This document shows, in pieces, positions 34,671-42,037 of a DNA stretch of 64,000 bases. The notes beneath the pieces were generated by a model. The model was not told where the DNA came from. It searched no databases and was given only the letters and a program-made list of their open reading frames with translations. Each line of letters opens with the position of its first letter. The stretch's first letter is position 1. The translations under genes and the position numbers were made by a program. This DNA is from Aliishimia sp963922415 (GTDB lineage Bacteria > Pseudomonadota > Alphaproteobacteria > Rhodobacterales > Rhodobacteraceae). The DNA lies in the NCBI GenBank assembly GCA_963922415.1, contig CAWUIP010000002.1:1-64000 (forward strand). The letters run 5' to 3'.

Positions 34671-35129
34671 ATGGTCGAATTGGACGGCATAGATCACGCA
34701 ATTCTGCGTGCATTGCAAAAAGATGCGTCGCTGTCGATGGATGCGCTGTCCGAGGCTGTGCATCTGTCGCGCAATGCCGCCTGGCGCCGCGTGAAGGCTT
34801 TGGAGGCGGCGGGCGTTATTCGCGGGCGGGTGGCGATTTTGGATGCGGAAAAGCTGGGCTGCGGGTTACACGTTTTGGTGATGATCCGCACCGCGCAGCA
34901 TGATCCGGATTGGTTGGCGCAGTTCGGTCGCGCCGTCCGCGCGCTGCCGCAGATCGTCAGCGCCTATCGGATGACCGGCGATTTGGACTATGTTCTGCAG
35001 GTGCGGTTGCGGGATATGGCGGCTTATGATGCATTTTACAAAGATTTGACGGCGCGGGTGACTGTGTCGGATATTTCGGCGAGCTTTGTGATGGAAAGTA
35101 TCAAGGACACGACCGAGTTACCGGTGTGA
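34671..35129 (+). CDS. AsnC/Lrp-family transcriptional regulator
   Basis: A 152-residue protein with an N-terminal AsnC helix-turn-helix (MVELDGIDHAILRALQKDAS, then LSEAVHLSRNAAWRRVKALEAAGVI) and a C-terminal RAM ligand domain (VLVMIRTAQHD, VSAYRMTGDLDYVLQV). Such regulators respond to amino acids and often autoregulate. No Shine-Dalgarno sequence precedes the ATG; instead a perfect dyad and -10 element abut it. The DUF6173 gene follows 10 bases downstream. The target genes are not evident from the neighbourhood. Confidence 0.88.
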   Translation: MVELDGIDHAILRALQKDASLSMDALSEAVHLSRNAAWRRVKALEAAGVIRGRVAILDAEKLGCGLHVLVMIRTAQHDPDWLAQFGRAVRALPQIVSAYRMTGDLDYVLQVRLRDMAAYDAFYKDLTARVTVSDISASFVMESIKDTTELPV

Positions 35130-35139
35130 GGGGGGAGCT

Positions 35140-35601
35140 ATGAGCGATAAAATCCAAACATCCGCAGAGGCGGCAGAGGCAGACGTTTTGCCGCGCCGCT
35201 ATGAAGTGCACACCCAAACCCAGGCGCAAGATGGCGACCAACCGGTGCCAGAGCAGGTCGCGCGGGCGCAAGCTGCCAAGAGCCCGGCGCAATGGGCGTA
35301 TGAGCGGATTGTCCTGTATATTCAAAAGTTTGAAGAGTCTCTGGACAGTGAGCACGAAGTGGCGATGGGCTTTACGGGCGGTGACGCGGGCGTGCTGCGG
35401 ATCGAAGGCATGGGGTATTTCGACCCCGACATCGTGACGTTTTATGGATCGGACCCGGCAGGCGCCAAGATGCAATTGATCCAGCATGTCACGCAACTGA
35501 ACGTTGCCTTGCGCGCGCTGCCCAAATCCGTAGAGGCCGCTGCACCCAACCGCATCGGCTTTCGCCTGGCGCAGGATCTGGGCGCCGACACTGCCACATA
35601 A
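35140..35601 (+). CDS. DUF6173 family protein
   Basis: A 153-residue soluble protein with a polar N-terminal 45 residues and a conserved core: SPAQWAYERIVLYIQKFEES, VAMGFTGGDAGVLRIEGMGYFDPDIVTFYG and LIQHVTQLNVALRALPK. This matches the DUF6173 group found in Rhodobacterales; no function is known. GGGGGGAG lies just before the ATG. It may be co-transcribed with the AsnC/Lrp gene 10 bases upstream. Confidence 0.65.
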   Translation: MSDKIQTSAEAAEADVLPRRYEVHTQTQAQDGDQPVPEQVARAQAAKSPAQWAYERIVLYIQKFEESLDSEHEVAMGFTGGDAGVLRIEGMGYFDPDIVTFYGSDPAGAKMQLIQHVTQLNVALRALPKSVEAAAPNRIGFRLAQDLGADTAT

Positions 35602-35625
35602 CCAAGTCCTGCGCGGATTTGGCCA

Positions 35626-35640
35626 CGTGACATTGTCACG
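35626..35640. promoter_or_regulatory. 15-bp palindrome upstream of the cytochrome oxidase subunit IV gene
   Basis: CGTGACATTGTCACG is a perfect 7-1-7 palindrome, 54 bases before the ATG at 35695. The one-base centre makes an RNA hairpin unlikely, so a protein-binding site is the better reading. It is not the FnrL consensus TTGAT-N4-ATCAA. The regulator is unknown. Confidence 0.3.
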
Positions 35641-35694
35641 GGCCCGGGGTAGTGCGGACCCAAGACGAAGTGCGAACCAAAGGACTTGCCCGAT

Positions 35695-35829
35695 ATGGCG
35701 GATCACAAGCATGGCGAGATGGACATCAAAGAACATGAGAAGATGTTCGATGGCTTTATGACCTTCACCCAATGGACGGTGATCGCAATCTTTGCCATTC
35801 TCGTCCTGATGGCCATTTTCATTTCCTAA
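35695..35829 (+). CDS. aa3-type cytochrome c oxidase subunit IV (bacterial small subunit)
   Basis: A 44-residue protein: MADHKHGEMDIKEHEKMFDG, then FMTFTQWTVIAIF and a single hydrophobic helix to the end. This is the bacterial aa3-type cytochrome oxidase subunit IV (COX4_pro_2) that wraps the oxidase core with one transmembrane helix. Such genes stand alone, away from ctaCDE, as here. AAGGA lies about ten bases before the ATG. A lipoprotein gene follows after 32 bases. Confidence 0.85.
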   Translation: MADHKHGEMDIKEHEKMFDGFMTFTQWTVIAIFAILVLMAIFIS

Positions 35830-35861
35830 TCACCAAACGGCCATACGCGGGGGACTGTGCC

Positions 35862-36452
35862 ATGCGGTGGCTTTTGCTGTGTTGTTTGTTGGCGCTTGCG
35901 GCGTGCGGGGGCTATCAAAAAGGCCCAATCCCGCCCGAGCAGGCGCAGGGGTTGGCGTTCCGTGCGGACGGACCACCCAAACTGACGCTGATCACGCTGG
36001 TGAACAACCGGACCGGAAACGGCGCGCATACGGCGCTGATGATCAACGCCTCGCAGCGGGTGATCTTTGACCCGGCAGGCCCGCTGACCGATGACCGGTT
36101 CACGCGCTATGGCGATGTCCTCTATGGCATCACGCCGACGAAGTATTTGATCTATCGCGGCAGCTATGCGCGCGGCGCGTATCGGTATGATACGCAAGAG
36201 ATCGAAGTGTCCCCTGAGGTGGCAGAGCAGGCTTTGCGGCTGGTAGAGGCCTATGGTGCGGCGTCTTCGGCGTTTTGCGCCAATTCAACGTCATCAATTC
36301 TGCGGCAGTTGCCTGGGTTTGAAGCGATTGATGTGACGTTCTATCCGGTCAATCTGAGCGAACAGTTTGCAACGATCCCGGGCGTACAAGGTGCGCAATA
36401 TTTCGAGAATGACGCGGGTCAGCAGATCAGCGGGCCACCTGTGATCGAGTAA
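35862..36452 (+). CDS. Lipoprotein with possible permuted papain-like fold
   Basis: A 196-residue protein with a lipoprotein signal: MRWLLLCCLLALAAC, lipobox LAAC, Cys at residue 15, followed by GGYQKG. The mature part has GNGAHTALMINASQRVIFDPAG with a conserved-looking His, and later FCANSTSSILRQLPG with a Cys. A His strand before a Cys helix is the order of circularly permuted NlpC/P60 (YiiX/LRAT-like) proteins. Hydrolase activity on peptidoglycan or lipids is therefore possible but unproven. It converges with azlD, five bases away. Confidence 0.6.
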   Translation: MRWLLLCCLLALAACGGYQKGPIPPEQAQGLAFRADGPPKLTLITLVNNRTGNGAHTALMINASQRVIFDPAGPLTDDRFTRYGDVLYGITPTKYLIYRGSYARGAYRYDTQEIEVSPEVAEQALRLVEAYGAASSAFCANSTSSILRQLPGFEAIDVTFYPVNLSEQFATIPGVQGAQYFENDAGQQISGPPVIE

Positions 36453-36456
36453 GGCG

Positions 36457-36783
36457 TTAGCCGAGGATCCAGGGCAGTCCGAAAAACAAAGCTGCCCCCA
36501 CGAGAATCGCGTAGGTCACGCTTTTTGAGAGATAGCCCGTGACGAGGGTCGCTGCTGCGGCGGCCATGCGCAGTGGGTCGGTGACGCCGCCGGTGTCTGG
36601 GGGCCAAACAACCAGTGGTGCGACCAGCGCGGGCAGGATGGCCACGGCGGTATAGCGCAAGTGGCGCAGCACCCAAGGCGACAGTTCTCTGTCCCCGACC
36701 ACGCCCAGAAACAAAAAGCGGATGAGGAAGGTGCCAATGCCGAGGGCTGCGATGATGAACCACAGGACCGCGTCAGACGGCAT
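36457..36783 (-). CDS. azlD: AzlD-family membrane protein
   Basis: A 108-residue integral membrane protein with four hydrophobic segments: LWFIIAALGIGTFLIRFLFL at the N-terminus, AVAILPALVAPLVVW, the central MAAAAATLVTGYLSK and VGAALFFGLPWIL. It is the small partner of AzlC in branched-chain amino acid (or related compound) export. It overlaps the end of azlC by 11 bases, so the pair is co-translated. The name follows Bacillus azlCD; the exported substrate in this organism is unknown. Confidence 0.83.
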   Translation of the reverse strand: MPSDAVLWFIIAALGIGTFLIRFLFLGVVGDRELSPWVLRHLRYTAVAILPALVAPLVVWPPDTGGVTDPLRMAAAAATLVTGYLSKSVTYAILVGAALFFGLPWILG

Positions 36784-37486
36784 GAGATCTCTCCAACCAT
36801 GTCTCGACCCGCGCGCCGATGGTCATGCCACAGATCCCAGCGACCAGAACGCCGAGTGAATAGGGGATCCAGGCAAGCAGCAGCGACAGCACAATTGCGC
36901 AGAACGCCGCCGCCAGATGCGCAGGCGTGCGCATCATCGGCCCGATCAGGGCCAGGAAGGCCAAAGGCATCACAAAGTCCAGGGCCCATGTCTCGGGGAT
37001 CTGTTGGCCCATCACGGCGCCCACGACGGTAAAGACGTACCACATGGGGCAAATCGGGGTCACGGTGCCAAAGAAATAGGCGAGCTTTTCAGGCACTGTC
37101 ATATCGGGCGTGCGTTCGTACTTCCCGATTGAGACGGCGTAGGTTTGGTCCACCAAGAAGTAAGCCGCCAACGCGCGTCGCCAAAAGGGGACCGCGCCCA
37201 GATGCGGGGTGATCGAGGCGGAGTACATTGCCATGCGCAAGTTCACCGCCAGCGCAGAGATGAGCACAATCGCGGTTGGTACGTTTTCCTCCATCAGCGA
37301 CAGCGCCGTGAACTGCGCGGCCCCTGCGATAACGACGACTGAGAAGGCCAGCGTTTCTAAGACGTTCAACCCGGCCTCTGTCGCGAGCACACCAAAGAGC
37401 ACCGCAAAGGGCGCGGCGACGATGACGAAGGGCGCGCTGTCGCGAAAGCCCTCCCAAAAGGCCGATTTGGTGGTGGTCAGTGCCAT
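36773..37486 (-). CDS. azlC: AzlC-family branched-chain amino acid exporter subunit
   Basis: A 237-residue inner-membrane protein with the AzlC signature: FWEGFRDSAPFVIVAAPFAVLFG, then GAAQFTALSLM and NLRMAMYSASITPHL, followed by three further hydrophobic pairs. It is the large subunit of the AzlCD exporter (YgaZ in E. coli). Start at 37486 is preferred because the family begins with this sequence; an in-frame ATG at 37528 and one at 37576 would overlap the divergent fdhD region. It is divergent from fdhD. Confidence 0.85.
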   Translation of the reverse strand: MALTTTKSAFWEGFRDSAPFVIVAAPFAVLFGVLATEAGLNVLETLAFSVVVIAGAAQFTALSLMEENVPTAIVLISALAVNLRMAMYSASITPHLGAVPFWRRALAAYFLVDQTYAVSIGKYERTPDMTVPEKLAYFFGTVTPICPMWYVFTVVGAVMGQQIPETWALDFVMPLAFLALIGPMMRTPAHLAAAFCAIVLSLLLAWIPYSLGVLVAGICGMTIGARVETWLERSHAV

Positions 37487-37556
37487 GGCGTGCTCTATGG
37501 TCTCTGCCGGTAGACCTACGCCCGGCATCAAGGGGTTGCAATTGGCGAAACTGAAT

Positions 37557-38426
37557 GTGTCAGAAAATCTGATCATCGCACCAGATCCGGCTGCGCCGGG
37601 ATTGACGCGTGCGGTTGTTGGGCAAGATCACACGGGCGCCCAAGCGCGGCTTTCCGTTGTCGAGGAGCGCCCTTTGACGATCTATCTGAACAGCCAAGAG
37701 ATTGTGACGGCGATGACGATCGGCGATTATCCGGCTTACCTGGCGCTGGGGTTTCTGCGCAATCAGGGCATGCTTGCGGACGGTGACGTGGTGACGCGCG
37801 TCGACTACGACGAAGAGCTGGAAACAGTCGTCGTGCGCACGGAAGTTGAAACGCGCCACGAGGCGAAGTTGCAGAAAAAGACGCGCACGTCGGGCTGTGC
37901 GGTGGGCACGGTCTTTGGCGACATGATGGAGGGGCTGGAGGGCGTGACGTTGCCCGAGGCGGCCCTGCGCACGTCGTGGCTTTATGCATTGTCGGCCCAG
38001 ATCAATCGCATGCCGAGCCTGTATCTTGAGGCGGGGGCGATCCACGGAACTGTGCTGTGCTGCGAGGATCGTCCATTGGTCTATATGGAAGATGTTGGCC
38101 GCCACAATGCGGTGGACAAGATCGCTGGATGGATGTGGTCGGAAGACGTCTCAGCAGCGGATAAGATCCTCTACACCACGGGGCGTCTGACGTCAGAGAT
38201 GGTGATTAAGACCGCGCTGATGGGCATTCCTATTTTGGCGTCGCGTTCGGGCTTTACCGCCTGGGGCGTCGAGATCGCGCAGCAGGTCGGTCTGACATTG
38301 ATCGGGCGGCTGAAGGGGCAGCGGTTTCATTGCGTCAGTGGCGTGGAGCGCTTGGTCTATGACGCGGACCTGACCACTGTCGCGGAGGAGCCCGCCCGGG
38401 CGCGGCGCAAAGGGGCCAGCGCATGA
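37557..38426 (+). CDS. fdhD: Formate dehydrogenase accessory sulfurtransferase FdhD, CxxG variant
   Basis: A 289-residue FdhD-family protein: RPLTIYLNSQEIVTAMTIGDYPAYLALGFL, then HGTVLCCEDRPLVYMEDVGRHNAVDKIAG and ILYTTGRLTSEMVIKTALMGIPILASRS. FdhD passes sulfur to the molybdenum cofactor of formate dehydrogenases. The usual CxxC of the mobile loop is TSGCAVG here, so only the first Cys (C114) is present. The start is uncertain: GTG at 37557 gives the usual length; ATG at 37497 is in frame. It begins an overlapping operon with the deaminase-like gene, mobA, mobB and the moeA fusion. Confidence 0.83.
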   Translation: MSENLIIAPDPAAPGLTRAVVGQDHTGAQARLSVVEERPLTIYLNSQEIVTAMTIGDYPAYLALGFLRNQGMLADGDVVTRVDYDEELETVVVRTEVETRHEAKLQKKTRTSGCAVGTVFGDMMEGLEGVTLPEAALRTSWLYALSAQINRMPSLYLEAGAIHGTVLCCEDRPLVYMEDVGRHNAVDKIAGWMWSEDVSAADKILYTTGRLTSEMVIKTALMGIPILASRSGFTAWGVEIAQQVGLTLIGRLKGQRFHCVSGVERLVYDADLTTVAEEPARARRKGASA

Positions 38427-38824
38427 CAGAGGCGGACGTCGCCAACGCCGTGGCAGACGCGCGCGCGTTGATTGCCCGCCAAACCCGCGGCGAGTGGCAT
38501 ACGGTTGCAGCCGTCGTGGTAACGGCCAAGGGCGCGCAGTTTATCGGCATCAACCTCGACAGTGTTTTGCCGCGCGCCAGCGTCTGCGCGGAGCCCGTTG
38601 CACTGGGCATGGCCGCGACAGCCGACCCGGATGACGCGGTTTTGTTTTGCTGTGCGGTGAACCGACGGGGCGAGGTGATCCCCCCGTGTGGCGTTTGCCG
38701 AGAGCTCCTCTTGGATTATGCGGGTCAAGCGCAGATCGCTGTGCCGGGCGGCGATGACTATGTCCTGCGACCGCTGGCGGAGCTGGTGCCAGATGCTTAC
38801 AAGGCGGATCGGAGGAAGTCGTGA
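38423..38824 (+). CDS. Cytidine deaminase-like protein in the molybdenum-cofactor operon
   Basis: A 133-residue protein with the zinc-dependent cytidine deaminase motifs: CAEPVAL (C55, E57) and PPCGVCREL (C89, C92). This arrangement matches tetrameric cytidine deaminases and blasticidin-S deaminase-like proteins. Its ATG overlaps the fdhD stop by four bases and its own end overlaps the mobA GTG, so it is embedded in the operon. A role in the cofactor pathway is unknown: CMP- or CTP-related salvage, or nucleobase modification of a pterin dinucleotide, would be speculative. Confidence 0.8.
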   Translation: MTEADVANAVADARALIARQTRGEWHTVAAVVVTAKGAQFIGINLDSVLPRASVCAEPVALGMAATADPDDAVLFCCAVNRRGEVIPPCGVCRELLLDYAGQAQIAVPGGDDYVLRPLAELVPDAYKADRRKS

Positions 38825-39414
38825 CGCCGCCCGTAGGTGTGATTTTGGCAGGTGGGCGCGCAACGCGGATGGGCGGCGGCGACAAGGGGCTTTTGCCGCT
38901 GGGGAACGTTGCACTGTTAGACCGGGTCATCGCGCGCCTTTCACCGCAAGTGGCGCAGCTTGCATTGAATGCAAACGGTGATGCCGCGCGCTTTGACGCG
39001 GTCGGCCTGCCCGTGCTGCCAGACAGTGTTGACGGATTTGTCGGTCCGCTTGCAGGCGTTCTGGCGGGCCTCGATTGGGGGGCGTCGCAAGGGGCGGACA
39101 CAATTGTGACGGCTGCCGCCGACACGCCGTTTTTCCCAGCCGATTTGGTGCCGCGCTTGCAACTGGCCGCCGAGGGCATGGCGGCCCCGCTGGCCTTGGC
39201 CGCCAGCGCCAACGGTCGGCATCCCACCTTCGGGTTATGGCCCGTGGCCTTGCGCGATGATCTGCGCACCGCCCTCGCGGGAGGGGTGCGGAAAGTCGTG
39301 TTGTGGACCGATCAGCACGGGGCCGCGACGGCGGAGTTTCCTGGTGCGGACCCCGATCCCTTTTTCAACGTGAACACGCCTGAGGATCTGGCGCAGGCGG
39401 AGGCGTGGCTGTGA
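38821..39414 (+). CDS. mobA: Molybdenum cofactor guanylyltransferase
   Basis: A 197-residue nucleotidyltransferase with LAGGRATRMGGGDKGLLPLG (9-28), the GTP-binding signature of MobA, then VDGFVGPLAGVLAGLDW, TAAADTPFFP and a C-terminal FFNVNTPEDLAQAE. It joins GMP to molybdopterin, forming the bis- or mono-MGD cofactor of the DMSO reductase family, which includes formate dehydrogenase. It starts with GTG at 38821, inside the end of the deaminase-like gene, and overlaps mobB by four bases. Confidence 0.9.
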   Translation: MTPPVGVILAGGRATRMGGGDKGLLPLGNVALLDRVIARLSPQVAQLALNANGDAARFDAVGLPVLPDSVDGFVGPLAGVLAGLDWGASQGADTIVTAAADTPFFPADLVPRLQLAAEGMAAPLALAASANGRHPTFGLWPVALRDDLRTALAGGVRKVVLWTDQHGAATAEFPGADPDPFFNVNTPEDLAQAEAWL

Positions 39415-39902
39415 TCGTCTGGGGTGTTGTGGGCTGGAAGAACTCGGGCAAGACCGGACTGGTCGAACGGCTGGTGGCGGCGTTTGTGGCCCGCGGCGTT
39501 ACCGTTTCGACGATAAAACACGCGCATCACAGCGCCGATCTGGACCGGCCAGGCACCGACAGCGACCGCCACCGCGCGGCCGGCGCGTCTGAAGTTGTGC
39601 TCTCGAGCCCTGCCCGGGTTGCCGTTCTCCAGGAACTGCGCGGCGCGCCGGAGCCTGCACTCCCGGAGTTGTTGGCGCGGTTGAACGCAGTGGATCTGGT
39701 TTTGGTTGAAGGCTTCAAGACCGCCGGGCACCCGAAGATCGAAGCGCATCGCGCGGCGACGGGGCAGCCGCTGTATGCGATGCAGGATCCGACAGTCCGC
39801 GCGGTGGCGAGCGACAGCGCGCCCAAGGTGCATTGCCCGCTCTTTCATCTGGACGCGACAGCGGCAATTGCGGACTTTATCGCAGCAGAGACAGGCCTGT
39901 GA
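39411..39902 (+). CDS. mobB: Molybdopterin-guanine dinucleotide biosynthesis adapter protein
   Basis: A 163-residue GTP-binding protein with an N-terminal P-loop, GWKNSGKTGLVERL (8-21), followed by TVSTIKHAHH and DRPGTDSDRHRAAGASEV, and a later LVLVEGFK, all typical of MobB. MobB supports MobA in guanylylation. A GTG at 39411 overlaps the mobA stop; a GTG two codons earlier is an alternative. It overlaps the moeA fusion gene by four bases. Confidence 0.88.
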   Translation: MIVWGVVGWKNSGKTGLVERLVAAFVARGVTVSTIKHAHHSADLDRPGTDSDRHRAAGASEVVLSSPARVAVLQELRGAPEPALPELLARLNAVDLVLVEGFKTAGHPKIEAHRAATGQPLYAMQDPTVRAVASDSAPKVHCPLFHLDATAAIADFIAAETGL

Positions 39903-42010
39903 CCGGATTTGACACCTTTGTTGTGGTGGACTGGTCTGCCCGTTCTGCGCCGTCACCGGCCAAACCCAGCGCAGATGCCATCTGGATCGCCATCGCACGG
40001 CCCGGTGACGCGGTTGAGAGCATCTATGTGCGGACGCGCGCGGCAGCGATCTCAACGCTCGAGACGCTTTTTGAAGCGGAGCTTTTGGCAGGTCGTCGCG
40101 TGGTCGCAGGCTTTGATTTCCCGTTCGCCTATCCTGCTGGCTTTGCGCGCGCTCTGACCGGGCAGGATGGGCCCCTTGCCGTTTGGTCGTGGCTCGCACG
40201 GCGCATTGTCGACGGAGACGACAACGCCAACAATCGCTTCGATGTCGCGCGCGAGATCAACAAAATGTTTCCAGGCGTCGGCCCGTTTTGGGGGTGCCCA
40301 ACGGGCGTTGCGGATGCTGACCTACCCGATAAGGGCACAGCGCGTCAGGGGCATAGCTTGCCGGAACGGCGCGGGGTAGAGGCGAAAGTGCCCAAGGCGC
40401 AACCGTGTTGGAAGCTCTACACAACGGGGTCTGTCGGCTCTCAGGCCCTACTTGGCTTGCCACGGCTTGACGCGCTGCGTGACCGGTTTGGCGAAGATTT
40501 GGCTGTTGCTCCGTTCCAAGCGCCAGATCGCCCCATCGTTCTGGTCGAGCTTTTTCCGTCTCTGTTGGCCAAAGCGGTCGCGGCGGCGCAAGACGAGGAC
40601 GAGATCAAGGACCGCGCCCAGGTGCGCGTTTTGGCGCAGGTCTTGTCGGCCCTGCCTGCCGTTGAACTTGACCGCATGTTGCGCGCAGGTGATCCGGTCG
40701 AGGGGTGGATCCTTGGCGTGGGCGATGAAAGCTATCTTGATGCTGTGGCGCGCGGAGGGGCACCGGTTCCGCCGCCTTTGCGTGACGATTGTTTTGCCCT
40801 GCCTGCAGGTGTTGATTGGATCCCGGTCGACACAGCTTTGGGGCATTTGAAATCCACCGTCACAGTGTGCGTCGGTACTGAAACGGTTGATCTTTTCGCG
40901 GCGATGCAGCGGGCACTGGCAGAAGACCTTTTGGCGCGTCAGGCCAATCCTCCGACAGCCAACACTGCCGTGGACGGCTATGGCTTTGCCGGTGGCCGCG
41001 CGTCTGGCGCGCATGTTCTTCCGCTCGTCGAGGCTGCAGGGACCGCCGGGAGCGTCTTGCCCGATGTGCCGCCTGGGTCGGCGGTTCGTATCCTGACGGG
41101 TGCTGCTTTGCCGCAGGGGGTCGATACAGTGGTGTTGCAAGAAGACGTGACGCGCGACGGAAATCAAATAGCGTTTCGCGGCCCGATCAAGGCAGGTGCG
41201 AATACCCGTAAGGCAGGTGAAGACGTGGCCGCAGGGGCGCCCATCTTGCAGGCCGGTCGGGTGCTGACCTCTGCCGATCTCGCCTTGGCTGCGGCGACTG
41301 GGCACGCCGATGCGTCTGTTTTCAAAAGGTTGCGCGTGGGTGTCTTGTCGACGGGGGATGAGCTTCTGGCGCCTGGTTCTGCGCCAAAGCAGGGTAGAAT
41401 ATTCGATACGAACCGTCCGATGCTCCTAAGCCTGTTGGCGCGCTGGGGTATGGTGCCCGTTGATTTGGGGATCCAGGGCGATGATCGTGCCGGCCTGGAG
41501 GATAAACTGGATCAGGCTGCAGCAGACGTCGATGCGATCATCACGAGCGGTGGTGCGTCTGCCGGAGATGCGGATCATATCTCTGCCGCGCTGGACGCGG
41601 CGGGGTCGTTGCAGATGTGGCGGATTGCGGTGAAGCCGGGTCGCCCGCTGGCCCTTGGCCTATGGCGTGGCGTGCCGGTCTTTGGACTTCCTGGAAATCC
41701 CGTTGCGGCGTTGATCTGCACGTTGATCTTTGCCCGCCCCGCCTTGGGGAAAATGGCGGGTCACGGATGGCATGACCCGGTGGGCTATGACATGCCAGCG
41801 GGGTTTTCAAAGTCAAAAAAGCCGGGACGGCGCGAATACCTGCGGGCGCGAATACATGCGGGCCAGGTGGAGATTTTTGGCTCCGAGGGGTCTGGTCGGA
41901 TTTCTGGCCTATCCTGGGCGGATGGGCTGGTCGAATTGCCGGATGGCGCTGCGACGATAGAGCCCGGCGACCCTGTTCGCTATCTGCCATTTGCGAGCTT
42001 TGATCCGTAG
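39899..42010 (+). CDS. moeA: Molybdopterin molybdotransferase MoeA with an extra N-terminal DUF429-like domain
   Basis: A 703-residue protein. Residues from about 302 on form a full MoeA: IPVDTALGHL, TVDLFAAMQRALAEDLLAR, TAVDGYGF (about 356), ILTGAALPQGVDTVV, VLSTGDELL, SGGASAGDADH (about 549) and GLPGNPVAAL (about 597). MoeA inserts molybdate into adenylated molybdopterin. Residues 1-300 are an additional domain with VVVDWSA and VVAGFDFPFAYPAGFARAL, which resembles the RNase H-like DUF429 group; its function is unknown. There is no stop or frameshift between the parts, and both sides read cleanly, so the fusion seems genuine. GTG start at 39899, in operon with mobAB. Confidence 0.85.
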   Translation: MTGFDTFVVVDWSARSAPSPAKPSADAIWIAIARPGDAVESIYVRTRAAAISTLETLFEAELLAGRRVVAGFDFPFAYPAGFARALTGQDGPLAVWSWLARRIVDGDDNANNRFDVAREINKMFPGVGPFWGCPTGVADADLPDKGTARQGHSLPERRGVEAKVPKAQPCWKLYTTGSVGSQALLGLPRLDALRDRFGEDLAVAPFQAPDRPIVLVELFPSLLAKAVAAAQDEDEIKDRAQVRVLAQVLSALPAVELDRMLRAGDPVEGWILGVGDESYLDAVARGGAPVPPPLRDDCFALPAGVDWIPVDTALGHLKSTVTVCVGTETVDLFAAMQRALAEDLLARQANPPTANTAVDGYGFAGGRASGAHVLPLVEAAGTAGSVLPDVPPGSAVRILTGAALPQGVDTVVLQEDVTRDGNQIAFRGPIKAGANTRKAGEDVAAGAPILQAGRVLTSADLALAAATGHADASVFKRLRVGVLSTGDELLAPGSAPKQGRIFDTNRPMLLSLLARWGMVPVDLGIQGDDRAGLEDKLDQAAADVDAIITSGGASAGDADHISAALDAAGSLQMWRIAVKPGRPLALGLWRGVPVFGLPGNPVAALICTLIFARPALGKMAGHGWHDPVGYDMPAGFSKSKKPGRREYLRARIHAGQVEIFGSEGSGRISGLSWADGLVELPDGAATIEPGDPVRYLPFASFDP

Positions 42011-42037
42011 GGTGCGGGCGACCGCACCAGGCCTTAC

